Assembly (NCBI GenBank): GCA_021790335.1
Contig: JAJYEE010000026.1
Location: 1-34,753 of the forward strand
Direction: 5' to 3'
Origin: Pseudomonadota bacterium
GTDB taxonomy: Bacteria; Pseudomonadota; Gammaproteobacteria; Acidiferrobacterales; UBA6901
DNA length: 34,753 nucleotides
In this document: one piece after another, positions 18,903-26,777 of the stretch
How the letters are laid out: every line of letters starts with the position of its first letter
Numbering within the stretch: the first letter of the stretch is position 1
Notes under the pieces: generated by a model
Databases searched by the model: none
Told to the model about the DNA's origin: nothing
Seen by the model: only the letters and a program-made list of their open reading frames with translations
Translations under genes and position numbers: made by a program

Positions 18903-18930
18903 GTGAGAGCGGTCTGGCCGCCTATCTCAC
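18903..18930 (-). terminator. Stem-loop covering the hynL stop codon
   Basis: On the minus strand GTGAGA pairs with TCTCAC and GCGG pairs with CCGC around the loop CCAGA. The TAG stop codon is a three-base bulge on the left arm. There is no T-run after it. It marks the boundary between the hydrogenase genes and the ATPase genes, and may attenuate or process the message. Confidence 0.45.
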
Positions 18931-20697
18931 TTTCACCTGAATGAGTTCGTCGCCTTCGGGATCGGTCACATGCACCGCACAGGCAATGCATGGATCGAAA
19001 CTGTGGATGGTGCGCAGAATCTCCAGCGGCTGCTTGGCATCGTACAGTTGCGTGCCCTTGAGAGATGCCTCATAGGGTCCTTCCTCGCCGGCCGGGTCGC
19101 GCGGCCCGGCGTTCCAGGTGGTTGGGACAACCGCCTGGTAGTTGTCGATCTTGCCATCCTTGATCACCACCCAATGTGCGAGCGCACCGCGCGGCGCCTC
19201 GGTATAACCGACACCCCGTGCCGTCTTCGGCCAGGACGAAGGCTCCCACAGCCTGTCGTTGAACGTCCGCACATCCCCGTTCTTGATGTTGGCGATCAGG
19301 CTGTCGTACCAGCCCTGCATCGCATCGACGATGATCTTCGACTCGAGTGTCCGCGCTGCAGTGCGTCCGAGCGTCGAATACAGTGCCTGGATTGGCAGAT
19401 CGAGCTTCTTTAGCGCGTAATTCGCAAGCTCGCGTGTAGGCTCGTGACCGCTGGCGTAGAGCACTAGCACCCGTGCCAAAGGACCGACCTCCATCGGCTT
19501 GCCGCGCCAGCGCGGAGATTTCAGCCAGGAATAGCTCTGTTCGGTATCCAGGTTCTGGTACGGCGGCTTCGGTCCGGTGTAGTTAAGGACGGTTTCGCCC
19601 TTGTACGGATGCAGACCCTTGTCCTTGCCGACACTGTAGTCATACCAGGAGTGCGCGACGAATTCCTGTATCTGCGCCGGATCGGCCATATCCACCGCGT
19701 GCAGCTTCGTCAGGTCACGGTCGATGATGGCCGCGGGCGGGATCAGATAACTCCCGGGATCGTTCATGCCTTTCTGCGGAAACTCTCCAAAGGTCAGGAA
19801 ATTCCCTACGCCTTCGCCCCGCGTGAACCAGTCCTTGTAGAAACCGGCAATGGCGAGTGTATCGGGAAGATACACCTGGTCCACGAACGAACGCATCTGA
19901 TGGATGACATTCTGTACGATTTCAAGGCCGACGATATTGACCGCAGTCGCCCCCGCGCCGGCGCCACTGCTGTACCGCTCGCCTCCGGCCTCCGGGTGTT
20001 CCGGGTGCACACTGATGGCGCACGGTGCACCGCCTACCAGGAAATTCGGATGCGGATTCTTGCCGCCGAAAATGGCATGCAGCTTCACCACCTCCCGCTG
20101 CCATGCAAGGGCCTCCAGATAGTGACTGACGGCCATGAGATTCGCCTCGGGAGGCAGCTTGTACCCCGGATGTCCCCAGTAGCCGTTGGCAAAGATTCCA
20201 AGCTGGCCGGATTCCACGAAGTTCTTGAGCTTCTTCTGCTGGTCGGCGAAGTAGCCGGGCGACGACTTGGAATAACTGCTGATGGATTGCGCCAGTGCCG
20301 CTGTTTTTGCGGGATCGGCCTTGAGCGCCGATACCACGTCGACCCAGTCGAGCGCATGCAGATGGTAGAAATGCATTACATGGTCGTGGACAAACTGTGC
20401 CGCAATCATCAGATTGCGTATCAGCTGGGCATTGGGTGGAATCTCGTAATTCAGTGCGTTCTCCACCGTGCGCACCGATGCGATGCCGTGAACCAGCGTG
20501 CATACACCGCAGATGCGCTGCGTGAATGCCCAGGCATCGCGCGGATCGCGCCCGCGCAGGATGATCTCTATGCCGCGCACCATGGTGCCGGCGCTCGATG
20601 CCTGGGTAATCGTGCCGGTGGCGTCAGTCTTGGCCTCGATGCGCAAATGGCCCTCGATACGGGTAACCGGGTCAACCACGACTATTTGGCTTGGCAT
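18922..20697 (-). CDS. hynL: Isp-type (group 1e) [NiFe] uptake hydrogenase large subunit
   Basis: This 591-residue subunit bears the Ni-Fe site of a membrane-bound respiratory hydrogenase. VVDPVTRIEGHLRIE opens the protein, RICGVCTLVHGIASVRTVENAL begins at residue 61, and DPCIACAVH lies at 568-576. A 15-residue tail, VTDPEGDELIQVKVR, follows the final histidine and should be removed by HynD. The subunit has no signal peptide and would be exported with HynS by the Tat route. Two ATGs (20700 and 20697) follow a GGAG; I use 20697 for better spacing. It sits after isp2, as in Thiocapsa-type hynS-isp1-isp2-hynL operons. Confidence 0.96.
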   Translation of the reverse strand: MPSQIVVVDPVTRIEGHLRIEAKTDATGTITQASSAGTMVRGIEIILRGRDPRDAWAFTQRICGVCTLVHGIASVRTVENALNYEIPPNAQLIRNLMIAAQFVHDHVMHFYHLHALDWVDVVSALKADPAKTAALAQSISSYSKSSPGYFADQQKKLKNFVESGQLGIFANGYWGHPGYKLPPEANLMAVSHYLEALAWQREVVKLHAIFGGKNPHPNFLVGGAPCAISVHPEHPEAGGERYSSGAGAGATAVNIVGLEIVQNVIHQMRSFVDQVYLPDTLAIAGFYKDWFTRGEGVGNFLTFGEFPQKGMNDPGSYLIPPAAIIDRDLTKLHAVDMADPAQIQEFVAHSWYDYSVGKDKGLHPYKGETVLNYTGPKPPYQNLDTEQSYSWLKSPRWRGKPMEVGPLARVLVLYASGHEPTRELANYALKKLDLPIQALYSTLGRTAARTLESKIIVDAMQGWYDSLIANIKNGDVRTFNDRLWEPSSWPKTARGVGYTEAPRGALAHWVVIKDGKIDNYQAVVPTTWNAGPRDPAGEEGPYEASLKGTQLYDAKQPLEILRTIHSFDPCIACAVHVTDPEGDELIQVKVR

Positions 20698-20767
20698 CAT
20701 ATTTCTCCAGAGGACGGATCGGCTGGTGTGGGATGCGGACCGTTGCCCGGACCCTGCGATCCAGCTC

Positions 20768-22123
20768 CTATTGCACGAGATTGTCCGCGACCAGCTCGAG
20801 CAGGCTGTGCGCGGTCTTGTCCCACTTGAAATGCGCCTGACCATCGTCGAAAGTCTGGCGGCAGTTCGAACAGCTCATCACCAGCATCTCCGCGCCCGAG
20901 TCGTCCACTTGCTTCATCTTGATCTGAAAGACCTTGTAGCGCAGCTCGTCCGCCCGATGGATAGTCACGACTCCGCCGCCGCCGCCGCAACACCAGTTGC
21001 CGTCTCCGCTCGGGGTCATTTCGTGCAGATCAACACCCAGCTTCCCGAGCACCTGGCGCGGTGCCTGCGTAGCCCCGCCGCGGCGCGCGATCTGGCAAGG
21101 ATCATGGAATGTCACCGACTTCGGCACATTCCTGACCTTGAGTCTGCCGTTGCCCAGATTCCTGGCAAGAAACTCGGAGATGTGCAGAACCTCGAATGGC
21201 AGCGGCTTGCCGTAGACATTGGCCCCGTCCCAGCGCATGGCGCCGTAGGCGTGGCCGCATTCGGGCAGAATCAGCAGCTTCGCCTTGCACCTGACGGCGG
21301 CATTGATCATTTTCATGCTGAGGTCTTTCTGCCATTGGCTGTTGCCCGAAAGCATGCCGAAATTCGTCGCTTCATAGCCATCCAGACGGATCGTCCACTT
21401 TTCGCCGAGCGCATTCAGCACCCTGGCAGTGGCGACAATGGCCTGGGGATATTTCATGATTTCGATCGATGACATGGTCACCAGGATGTCCGCCACGTCC
21501 CTGTCCACAGGAATCTCCACTGCGTTCTCGTCGGACAGCCAGTCGATGCGATCCTTGAATACCTTGGGCGTGGCGCCAAGCGGACTGCCCTCGCGCTCGG
21601 CACGCTCGGCAACGGCCCACAATTCGTGCGGCACAAGCCCTGCCTGGAACATTCCGTGACGCGCCTGTCCCACAAGACGCGCGATGTCGATGCCCATGGG
21701 ACAGATCAGCGTGCAGCGCCCGCACATGGTGCACGAATCGTAAATTAGCTCCTGCCACTTCTGCAGCTCATCCGCCGTCACCCGGGGCTTGAGGTTGAAC
21801 AGCCGGTAGAAGAATGCGAACGGCCCGGCCTCGCGCTTGTATGCCTGCTTGAACGGTTCCAGCTTGCGCACCGGGGTATATCGGGGATCGTTTGTCTGGA
21901 CATAGTAATGGCAGGCTTCGGCGCACATGCCGCAGTGTATGCAGGATTCCAGATAAATTGCCGAAGTCGCGCCGAATTCACGCACGAACGTGCGCATGGC
22001 GGCTTCCACGCGCTGTCCATCGGACATGTCGCCCTGCCGATCGTAGCGCAGGGCGGGTTTCTTGATGCTCAGGCGCGCCCCTTCGGTCTCCAGAGGATGG
22101 ATTGTGTTGATGTCAGAGCTCAT
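20768..22123 (-). CDS. isp2: Isp2, HdrD-like iron-sulfur electron-transfer protein
   Basis: This 451-residue protein resembles the catalytic D subunit of heterodisulfide reductase. Two 4Fe-4S motifs are seen: CIHCGMCAEAC with cysteines 61, 64, 67 and 71, and CTMCGRCTLICP with cysteines 131, 134, 137 and 141. The C-terminal half holds one cysteine-rich CCG-type domain (HDPCQIARRGG at 340-350, CCGGGGGVV from 378, CSNC at 418-421). The first CCG domain appears degenerate, keeping only PECGHAYG. No membrane helix is seen, so it is probably a cytoplasmic partner of Isp1. In group 1e hydrogenases it is thought to move electrons between the hydrogenase and sulfur or quinone metabolism. Confidence 0.94.
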   Translation of the reverse strand: MSSDINTIHPLETEGARLSIKKPALRYDRQGDMSDGQRVEAAMRTFVREFGATSAIYLESCIHCGMCAEACHYYVQTNDPRYTPVRKLEPFKQAYKREAGPFAFFYRLFNLKPRVTADELQKWQELIYDSCTMCGRCTLICPMGIDIARLVGQARHGMFQAGLVPHELWAVAERAEREGSPLGATPKVFKDRIDWLSDENAVEIPVDRDVADILVTMSSIEIMKYPQAIVATARVLNALGEKWTIRLDGYEATNFGMLSGNSQWQKDLSMKMINAAVRCKAKLLILPECGHAYGAMRWDGANVYGKPLPFEVLHISEFLARNLGNGRLKVRNVPKSVTFHDPCQIARRGGATQAPRQVLGKLGVDLHEMTPSGDGNWCCGGGGGVVTIHRADELRYKVFQIKMKQVDDSGAEMLVMSCSNCRQTFDDGQAHFKWDKTAHSLLELVADNLVQ

Positions 22124-22773
22124 GTACTCGCCCCCCTGCGACCGTAGACCGCGCCGGTCTGTCCGCGCGCGAGAAACAACAGCACGGAGTGCATGAGCTT
22201 GCCGAATGGGAACCAGATCAGCAGCAGTTCGAAACTCAATATGTGTACCGCCAGCAGGTCTTCATAGCGCCCACCGTAATGTCCCGCAGCCAGCAGTCCG
22301 GTCACCACCGGAGCGGCCGTCACGAACCAGCTGAAATAGTCGTCAAAGTTCGATAGCAGCTTCAGCACCGGATGTGTCAGGCGCCGGACGATGGCCATCA
22401 CCAGCGCTACCAGGGTGATAACGGCGCAAAAATAGATGATCCCGCCCGGCAATCCGCTCCAGCCGACTCCGACAAGGTTACGGATAAACAGGATATGCGG
22501 CACGAACCCGAAGACGATGATTGCCAGCCCGATGTGGAAGACGTAACTGACCGTTACGCCGTAGGCGGTACGCGCCTGGAACTCCCTGCGTGGCCATGAA
22601 CGGCGAATGATGCTCCGCAGGGCCCCGAGTCCGGCAGCGTGCACGCGCGGCTCCGAATAATCATGCGTGCGCCGCAGCAGCAGCATGCCGAACAGGCGCC
22701 ACAGCATGCCGAACAGGAAGATCGCAATCGACCACTTCATGACCGCCCCGCGGGCGAAGTCGAGCAGGTTCAT
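22120..22773 (-). CDS. isp1: Isp1, cytochrome b membrane subunit (NarI-like)
   Basis: This 217-residue integral membrane protein has about five hydrophobic helices and anchors the hydrogenase. Histidines in membrane segments (for example FHIGLAIIVFGFVPHILF and LLAVHILSFELLLIWFPFGKLMHSVLLF) are candidates for heme b ligands, as in the NarI/DsrM family. The ATG at 22773 overlaps the hynS stop, and its stop overlaps the isp2 ATG; both overlaps are ATGA. It takes electrons from HynS and passes them to the quinone pool or to Isp2. Confidence 0.93.
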   Translation of the reverse strand: MNLLDFARGAVMKWSIAIFLFGMLWRLFGMLLLRRTHDYSEPRVHAAGLGALRSIIRRSWPRREFQARTAYGVTVSYVFHIGLAIIVFGFVPHILFIRNLVGVGWSGLPGGIIYFCAVITLVALVMAIVRRLTHPVLKLLSNFDDYFSWFVTAAPVVTGLLAAGHYGGRYEDLLAVHILSFELLLIWFPFGKLMHSVLLFLARGQTGAVYGRRGAST

Positions 22774-23834
22774 GACTGCTTCTCCTTTTCGGAATGCGCA
22801 TGGCGGCGGCGCGAGACAATCGCCGCACCCACACCGATAGCGGCCCCGGCGACCGCGGCCGCACCGAGAACGGCGCCGCCGCTCCAGGTGCCCGTGGACA
22901 GCGCCTGGTAGAAACTGCCCTTGTCCCAGAAATCCGGCTCCGAACAGCCGAGGCAGCCGTGCCCCGACTGGATCGGATAGCTTGTGCCCTGGTTCCACTT
23001 CACGGTCGGGCAGGCATTGTAGGTGACCGGGCCCTTGCACCCCAGCTCGAACAGGCACCACCCGTTGCGCGCGCCTTCATCGTCGAAGGTCTTGGCAAAC
23101 TTGCCTTCATCGTAGAATGGCCGGCGATAGCAGCGATCGTGAATGGTCTCGCCGAAAAACACCTTCGGGCGGCCAAGATGATCCAGCTCGGGAATGCTGC
23201 CGAAGGTCAGGTAATGGGCCAGTACGCCAGTAATGACCTCGGGCACCGGGGGGCAGCCGGAGACGTTCACGACCGGCTTGTCTTTGACGATGCGGCTTAC
23301 CGCAACGGCGCCGGTCGGATCGGGGTTGGCATGCGGTATGCCGCCGAACGCGGCGCAGGTGCCGACCGACACGACCGCCGCCGCACCCTTAGCGGCCTCG
23401 GTTAGGATGTCAACCGCACTTTCGCCCGCAATGGTGCAATAGGCACCGTCGTGCCCCACGGGCACCGCGCCGTCGACCACGAGCAGGTACTTGCCCCAGT
23501 TTTCCTTCATGGCTGTCTTGCGGGCCGCTTCCGCCGCGGTGCCGGCAGCTGCCTGCAGGGTTTCATAGTAGTCGAGCGACATGACGTTGAACATCAGGTT
23601 CTCCAGGGTCGGAGAGAACGACCGAGTGAGCGACTCGCCGCAGCCTGTGCATTCCTGATATGAGAGGTAGATGACCGAAGGGCGCCTGGCGCGACTCAGC
23701 GTCTCTGCCATCACCGCCGCCATGCCCGGCGGCAGCGCCAGCAGCGATGCCGTCGCTGCACAGAACTTCATGAAGGCCCTGCGGGATATGCCCTGCTTTC
23801 TGAGAGATTCCCCAATCGAATCGTCTTTCGACAT
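22770..23834 (-). CDS. hynS: Isp-type (group 1e) [NiFe] uptake hydrogenase small subunit
   Basis: This 354-residue iron-sulfur subunit has a Tat signal with SRRAFMKF at 17-24 followed by a hydrophobic run, so HynS-HynL is exported folded to the periplasmic side. The proximal cluster motif ECTGCGES has Cys62 and Cys65. Further ligands lie in VGTCAAFGG, VSGCPPVPEVI, and the distal and medial cluster region 'HDRCYRRPFYDEG...CLFELGCKGPVTYNACP...SGHGCLGCSEPDFWD'. The C-terminus is a membrane anchor (about 318-340) followed by basic residues. The start at 23834 is chosen for the signal peptide; longer upstream readings are not supported. The order hynS-isp1-isp2-hynL is characteristic of group 1e. 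Confidence 0.96.
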   Translation of the reverse strand: MSKDDSIGESLRKQGISRRAFMKFCAATASLLALPPGMAAVMAETLSRARRPSVIYLSYQECTGCGESLTRSFSPTLENLMFNVMSLDYYETLQAAAGTAAEAARKTAMKENWGKYLLVVDGAVPVGHDGAYCTIAGESAVDILTEAAKGAAAVVSVGTCAAFGGIPHANPDPTGAVAVSRIVKDKPVVNVSGCPPVPEVITGVLAHYLTFGSIPELDHLGRPKVFFGETIHDRCYRRPFYDEGKFAKTFDDEGARNGWCLFELGCKGPVTYNACPTVKWNQGTSYPIQSGHGCLGCSEPDFWDKGSFYQALSTGTWSGGAVLGAAAVAGAAIGVGAAIVSRRRHAHSEKEKQS

Positions 23835-23868
23835 CGGATACCCCCTTGGTAGCGACACCCTGTGGCGC

Positions 23869-24288
23869 TCAGCCGCCGAGCGCCTCGAGCTGCGCGTGCA
23901 GCATTTCAAGCCCGTCGGCAACATCGTCCGGCGGCGTTCTGAGAATGTCGGGCATGTGCGTGATCTCGATGAACTCCGCAGCGACTTTTCCGTCTTCGTT
24001 CTGATGCGCAACCCACCATACCCCGCGTACGACCGACTCGTACACCTGCGTCTGTCCGAGGGCACGAACCACGGCGCTCACCTCGCCTTCGGCGAAAATC
24101 CTGCGCAGGACATCACGGTCGCCCGGTGCCATCGGCAGGCTGCGCAGATCGATGGATCCGCAGATCCCGGCGTCCGCCAGCCTTGCCAGCATGGACTCGA
24201 CTTCGTTTACGATCGCCAGCACCCGGCTGAAATTGCGGGCTGGGTCCGCGCTGACCACCTTGATCGGGAAGTCACCGAGCGCGCTCAT
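23869..24288 (-). CDS. Small HupH/HyaF C-terminal-domain-like hydrogenase chaperone
   Basis: This 139-residue protein resembles only the C-terminal domain of HupH/HyaF, accessory proteins thought to assist small-subunit maturation. Family-like segments are 'IFAEGEVSAVVRALGQTQVYESVVRGVWWVAHQNEDG' and AEFIEITHMPDILRTP; the match is to the pattern LGEGEVxxxi...xxExxxxGvWrv...IEIxxiP. Full-length HupH is about twice as long, so this is either a naturally short version or a lineage-specific form. The ATG at 24288 overlaps the hynD stop (ATGA), and it lies 34 bp before hynS, consistent with a role in small-subunit maturation. Confidence 0.75.
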   Translation of the reverse strand: MSALGDFPIKVVSADPARNFSRVLAIVNEVESMLARLADAGICGSIDLRSLPMAPGDRDVLRRIFAEGEVSAVVRALGQTQVYESVVRGVWWVAHQNEDGKVAAEFIEITHMPDILRTPPDDVADGLEMLHAQLEALGG

Positions 24289-24755
24289 TGCCACGCTCCA
24301 GCAAGACTGAAGACTTCACCGCAGGCCTGCGAGATCGCCCGGGCAACGGCTTCGCTGGGACCATCGGCCCAGTCCACGAATTGGGGCTGTATTCCGATCA
24401 GCGCCCGACGGTGCGGCAGCCGTCCGGCAAGCAGGGCTATCGCCAAGAGGTCGAGCAGGCTGACCTCGTGCACACTCGCCCTGCGATTCGTACCGAGAAA
24501 GTGATCCATATCCTCACCAATGAATACCTGCAGGGTGCCAGGGGCTGCATGCAGCTGCGCAGCGTCGACTACGATGAGATTGTCGGTCTGTTCGATCGGA
24601 CCGGCGAGCGTGAAACTGAGCGTGCCGCCGTCGAGGAATTCGATGTCGGAACGATCGCCGTGCAGTTGCTGCATTCGGCGCACGACATGAACGCCCGCAC
24701 CTTCATCGCCGAGCAGCGTGTTTCCCAGGCCGAGGACCAGCGTTTTTATTGTCAT
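24285..24755 (-). CDS. hynD: Hydrogenase maturation protease for HynL
   Basis: This 156-residue M52-family endopeptidase is the first gene of the structural operon and should trim the 15-residue tail of HynL. The signature GNTLLGDEGAGVHVVRRM starts at residue 11. By alignment with HybD, Glu18, Asp64 (in IVVDAAQ) and His96 (in SVHEVSLLDLL) would be the nickel-sensing ligands. The ATG at 24755 has a GGGGGA ribosome site directly upstream; a longer frame to 24785 exists but lacks this support. It overlaps the HupH-like gene by four bases. Transcription probably begins about 150 bp upstream at the FNR-linked promoter. Confidence 0.94.
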   Translation of the reverse strand: MTIKTLVLGLGNTLLGDEGAGVHVVRRMQQLHGDRSDIEFLDGGTLSFTLAGPIEQTDNLIVVDAAQLHAAPGTLQVFIGEDMDHFLGTNRRASVHEVSLLDLLAIALLAGRLPHRRALIGIQPQFVDWADGPSEAVARAISQACGEVFSLAGAWQ

Positions 24756-24911
24756 TTCCCCCGCACCGCTGCCGGGCGGCAGCACTTGCCTGACCCGAGA
24801 CCATCAGCCCGCGATCACCAACGTTGGCCCCGCGCTTCCGTGCTTCCGCACAACATCCGGTTCGGCGACGTCACACTCCAGCACCTCTGCACGAGCCGTG
24901 CTGTCGATTCG

Positions 24912-24917
24912 ATAGTA
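24912..24917 (-). promoter_or_regulatory. -10 element of the hyn operon promoter
   Basis: The minus strand reads TACTAT (4 of 6 to consensus). Its nearest edge is 28.5 bp from the centre of the FNR-type box, placing the predicted start near 24905 and the box at about -40.5. This is class II activator geometry, which usually comes without a good -35. Confidence 0.5.
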
Positions 24918-24938
24918 TTCCACCCAAGATGACGATCA

Positions 24939-24952
24939 TTGATATAAATCAA
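24939..24952. promoter_or_regulatory. FNR/Anr-type binding site shared by divergent hyn and hypCAB promoters
   Basis: TTGAT-ATAA-ATCAA is an exact match to the FNR consensus TTGAT-N4-ATCAA. It lies between hynD (minus) and hypC (plus), with a -10-like hexamer 28.5 bp from its centre on each side. An FNR-family oxygen sensor bound here could activate both transcripts. The assignment to FNR rather than another Crp/FNR-family member is inference. Confidence 0.75.
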
Positions 24953-24973
24953 AATTCGGCAAAAGCGCTGCGC

Positions 24974-24979
24974 TAATAT
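24974..24979 (+). promoter_or_regulatory. -10 element of the hypCAB promoter
   Basis: TAATAT lies 28.5 bp from the centre of the FNR-type box, giving a predicted start near 24986 and a leader of about 68 bases before hypC. The spacing mirrors that on the opposite strand. Confidence 0.5.
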
Positions 24980-25053
24980 TGAAAATAACTGGCGCCGAGA
25001 GGTGCGATCCGATTTTGCAGTACGGCTCGCCCGGTTCGGCCGCGGAGGGCAGC

Positions 25054-25281
25054 ATGTGTCTCGGCATACCCATGCAGGTCATGGAAATTGATGGTTATGT
25101 AGCGCGCTGCGCTGCCCGGGGCGCCGAGCGCGAAGCCAGCCTGCTTCTGCTGCAGGATGAACCGCTCGTGCCGGGCGATTTCGTGATGATCCACCTGGGT
25201 TATGTCATTCAGAAGATGACCCCCCAGGAGGCATTTGCCGCCTGGGAACTTTACGATCAGATGCTTGCCGCCGATGCATGA
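25054..25281 (+). CDS. hypC: Hydrogenase maturation chaperone HypC
   Basis: This 75-residue protein begins MCLGIPMQVMEIDGYVARC. The catalytic-type Cys2, which carries the Fe(CN)2CO group together with HypD, is exposed after Met removal. The later segment 'PGDFVMIHLGYVIQKMTPQEAFAAWELYDQML' is the usual HypC/HupF C-terminus. A GGAGGG five bases upstream fixes the ATG at 25054. It overlaps hypA by eight bases. Its partner HypD is not found in the window. Confidence 0.96.
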   Translation: MCLGIPMQVMEIDGYVARCAARGAEREASLLLLQDEPLVPGDFVMIHLGYVIQKMTPQEAFAAWELYDQMLAADA

Positions 25282-25660
25282 ACTCTCGGTGTGCCGGTCA
25301 CTGATTGCCCAGGTGGAGGCAGTGGCAATACAGCATGGGGCAAGGGCGGTACGGAGTATCCGCATCTGCGTGGGACCGCTATCCGGCATCGATCCGGACC
25401 TCCTGCAACGGACCTATCCGCTCGCCCGGGCAGGCACCGTTGCGGATACCGCCGGACTCATTATCGAGCACCTGCCGATCCGCGTCCGCTGCGAGCGCTG
25501 CGGCTTTGAGTCCGAGGCGGCGCCAAATCGGTTGATATGCACCCGCTGCGGCGACTGGCATACCCGGCTGCTGAGCGGGGACGAGATGCTGCTGGCGAGC
25601 GTGGAACTGGAAACGGACGATGGATTGCCTGCATCGCCGGATCAGGCCCGGATTTTTTGA
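25274..25660 (+). CDS. hypA: Hydrogenase nickel incorporation protein HypA
   Basis: This 128-residue metallochaperone delivers nickel to the large subunit. It begins MHELSVCRSLI with the nickel-binding His2. A structural zinc site is formed by CERC (73-76) and CTRC (89-92), followed by the typical SGDEMLLASVELE end. The ATG at 25274 overlaps hypC; an upstream in-frame start at 25235 would bury the essential N-terminal Met-His-Glu, so it is rejected. hypB follows 42 bp downstream. Confidence 0.95.
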   Translation: MHELSVCRSLIAQVEAVAIQHGARAVRSIRICVGPLSGIDPDLLQRTYPLARAGTVADTAGLIIEHLPIRVRCERCGFESEAAPNRLICTRCGDWHTRLLSGDEMLLASVELETDDGLPASPDQARIF

Positions 25661-25702
25661 GTCGTGGCATTACCCGAACCGCAACCGTTCCGGAGATAAA
25701 TC

Positions 25703-26566
25703 ATGTGCGACACCTGCGGATGCAACATTACACCCGGAAACGGGCATCTGGTGGCAAGCGGCGGAAAGCTGTCCCGGACCGAGGACGGCAAGGCCGCCGT
25801 GACGGTGCTCAGAGGTCTTCTGGACGAGAACGATCTGCAGGCACACCACAATCGGGAGCATTTCGACCGGCATGGAGTCCTGGCCGTCAACCTCATGTCA
25901 TCGCCGGGTTCCGGCAAGACCGCGCTGCTGGAAGCGACCATCGATGCATTGCGCCATGAATTCAAGTTGGCCGTAATTGAGGGCGACCTCGAGACCGAAA
26001 ACGACGCTCAACGCGTACGCGCCAAGGGCGTGCCCGCCATTCAGATCACGACCGGAAGCGCCTGTCATTTGGATGCGCACATGGTACACGATGCACTGCA
26101 TCTTCTGCCGCTCACGGGAATCGACATCGTCTTCATCGAGAATGTCGGAAATCTCGTCTGCCCGGCCAGCTTCGATCTTGGTCATCACCGCAACGTCACA
26201 CTGCTCTCCGTCACCGAGGGCGACGACAAGCCCGCCAAGTATCCGGTGATGTTCCGCGCTGCTGATCTGATGCTGCTCACCAAGACCGATCTGCTTGCGG
26301 TCCTCGACGATTTCGATCCACAGCGCGCCGAGGCGGCATTGCGCCAGCTGGCGAGCGAGGCACCAGCGATCCGGCTTTCGGTGCGCTCCCATGAGGGCCT
26401 GGACGCCTGGACCGCCTGGCTGCGGCGCGAACTCAGCGCACAACGCCAACGCGTAGCGCAGCACGCCAGTGCGCGCCCCGCGGGCCAGCCTGACGGCCAC
26501 CGTCTACATCACAGGATGGCGGCGAGCGCCCGCCCGGGATACGTGTTTCTGCCGGCAAAACCCTGA
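25703..26566 (+). CDS. hypB: Hydrogenase nickel incorporation GTPase HypB
   Basis: This 287-residue SIMIBI-class GTPase drives nickel insertion with HypA. The N-terminal CDTCGCN high-affinity nickel motif is at residues 2-8; no histidine-rich stretch follows. The P-loop SSPGSGKT is at 66-73, the dimer metal site GSACHLDAHM begins near residue 118, 'IVFIENVGNLVCPASFDLG' is the switch region and TKTD the guanine-specificity motif. After the domain ends near residue 243 there is an extra ~44-residue basic, Arg/His/Ala-rich tail with no recognised function. GGAG precedes the ATG. Confidence 0.96.
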   Translation: MCDTCGCNITPGNGHLVASGGKLSRTEDGKAAVTVLRGLLDENDLQAHHNREHFDRHGVLAVNLMSSPGSGKTALLEATIDALRHEFKLAVIEGDLETENDAQRVRAKGVPAIQITTGSACHLDAHMVHDALHLLPLTGIDIVFIENVGNLVCPASFDLGHHRNVTLLSVTEGDDKPAKYPVMFRAADLMLLTKTDLLAVLDDFDPQRAEAALRQLASEAPAIRLSVRSHEGLDAWTAWLRRELSAQRQRVAQHASARPAGQPDGHRLHHRMAASARPGYVFLPAKP

Positions 26567-26654
26567 ACCCCGCCCGGTTGCACATCGCCCGGCCGGCGGT
26601 GAGTCCGGCCCGGCTTGCTGCAGGCCGACGGTTCCGTTGGTGCAGCCCATCGCC

Positions 26655-26685
26655 TTGACAGGATCCGGTGCAGCGGCAAGACTAT
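26655..26685 (+). promoter_or_regulatory. Possible promoter between hypB and the permease gene
   Basis: A perfect -35 hexamer TTGACA (26655-26660) is followed after a long 19-base spacer by a poor -10, GACTAT (26680-26685). A GGCAGG-TAG-CCTGCC hairpin lies slightly downstream. If real, the permease and methyltransferase genes are not simply part of the hypCAB transcript. This is a weak call. Confidence 0.3.
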
Positions 26686-26777
26686 TTTGCGCAGGCAGGT
26701 AGCCTGCCCCGGGGCGGACTGCATGCCGATTGCGGTCCGCGGGTCACTCACACCGTGCCGGCCTCCTTGATTTATCA

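Noticed and set aside
22770-24065. Longer form of the hydrogenase small subunit starting upstream of 23834
   Set aside because: The extension would place about 77 arginine-rich residues before the Tat signal and overlaps the HupH-like gene.
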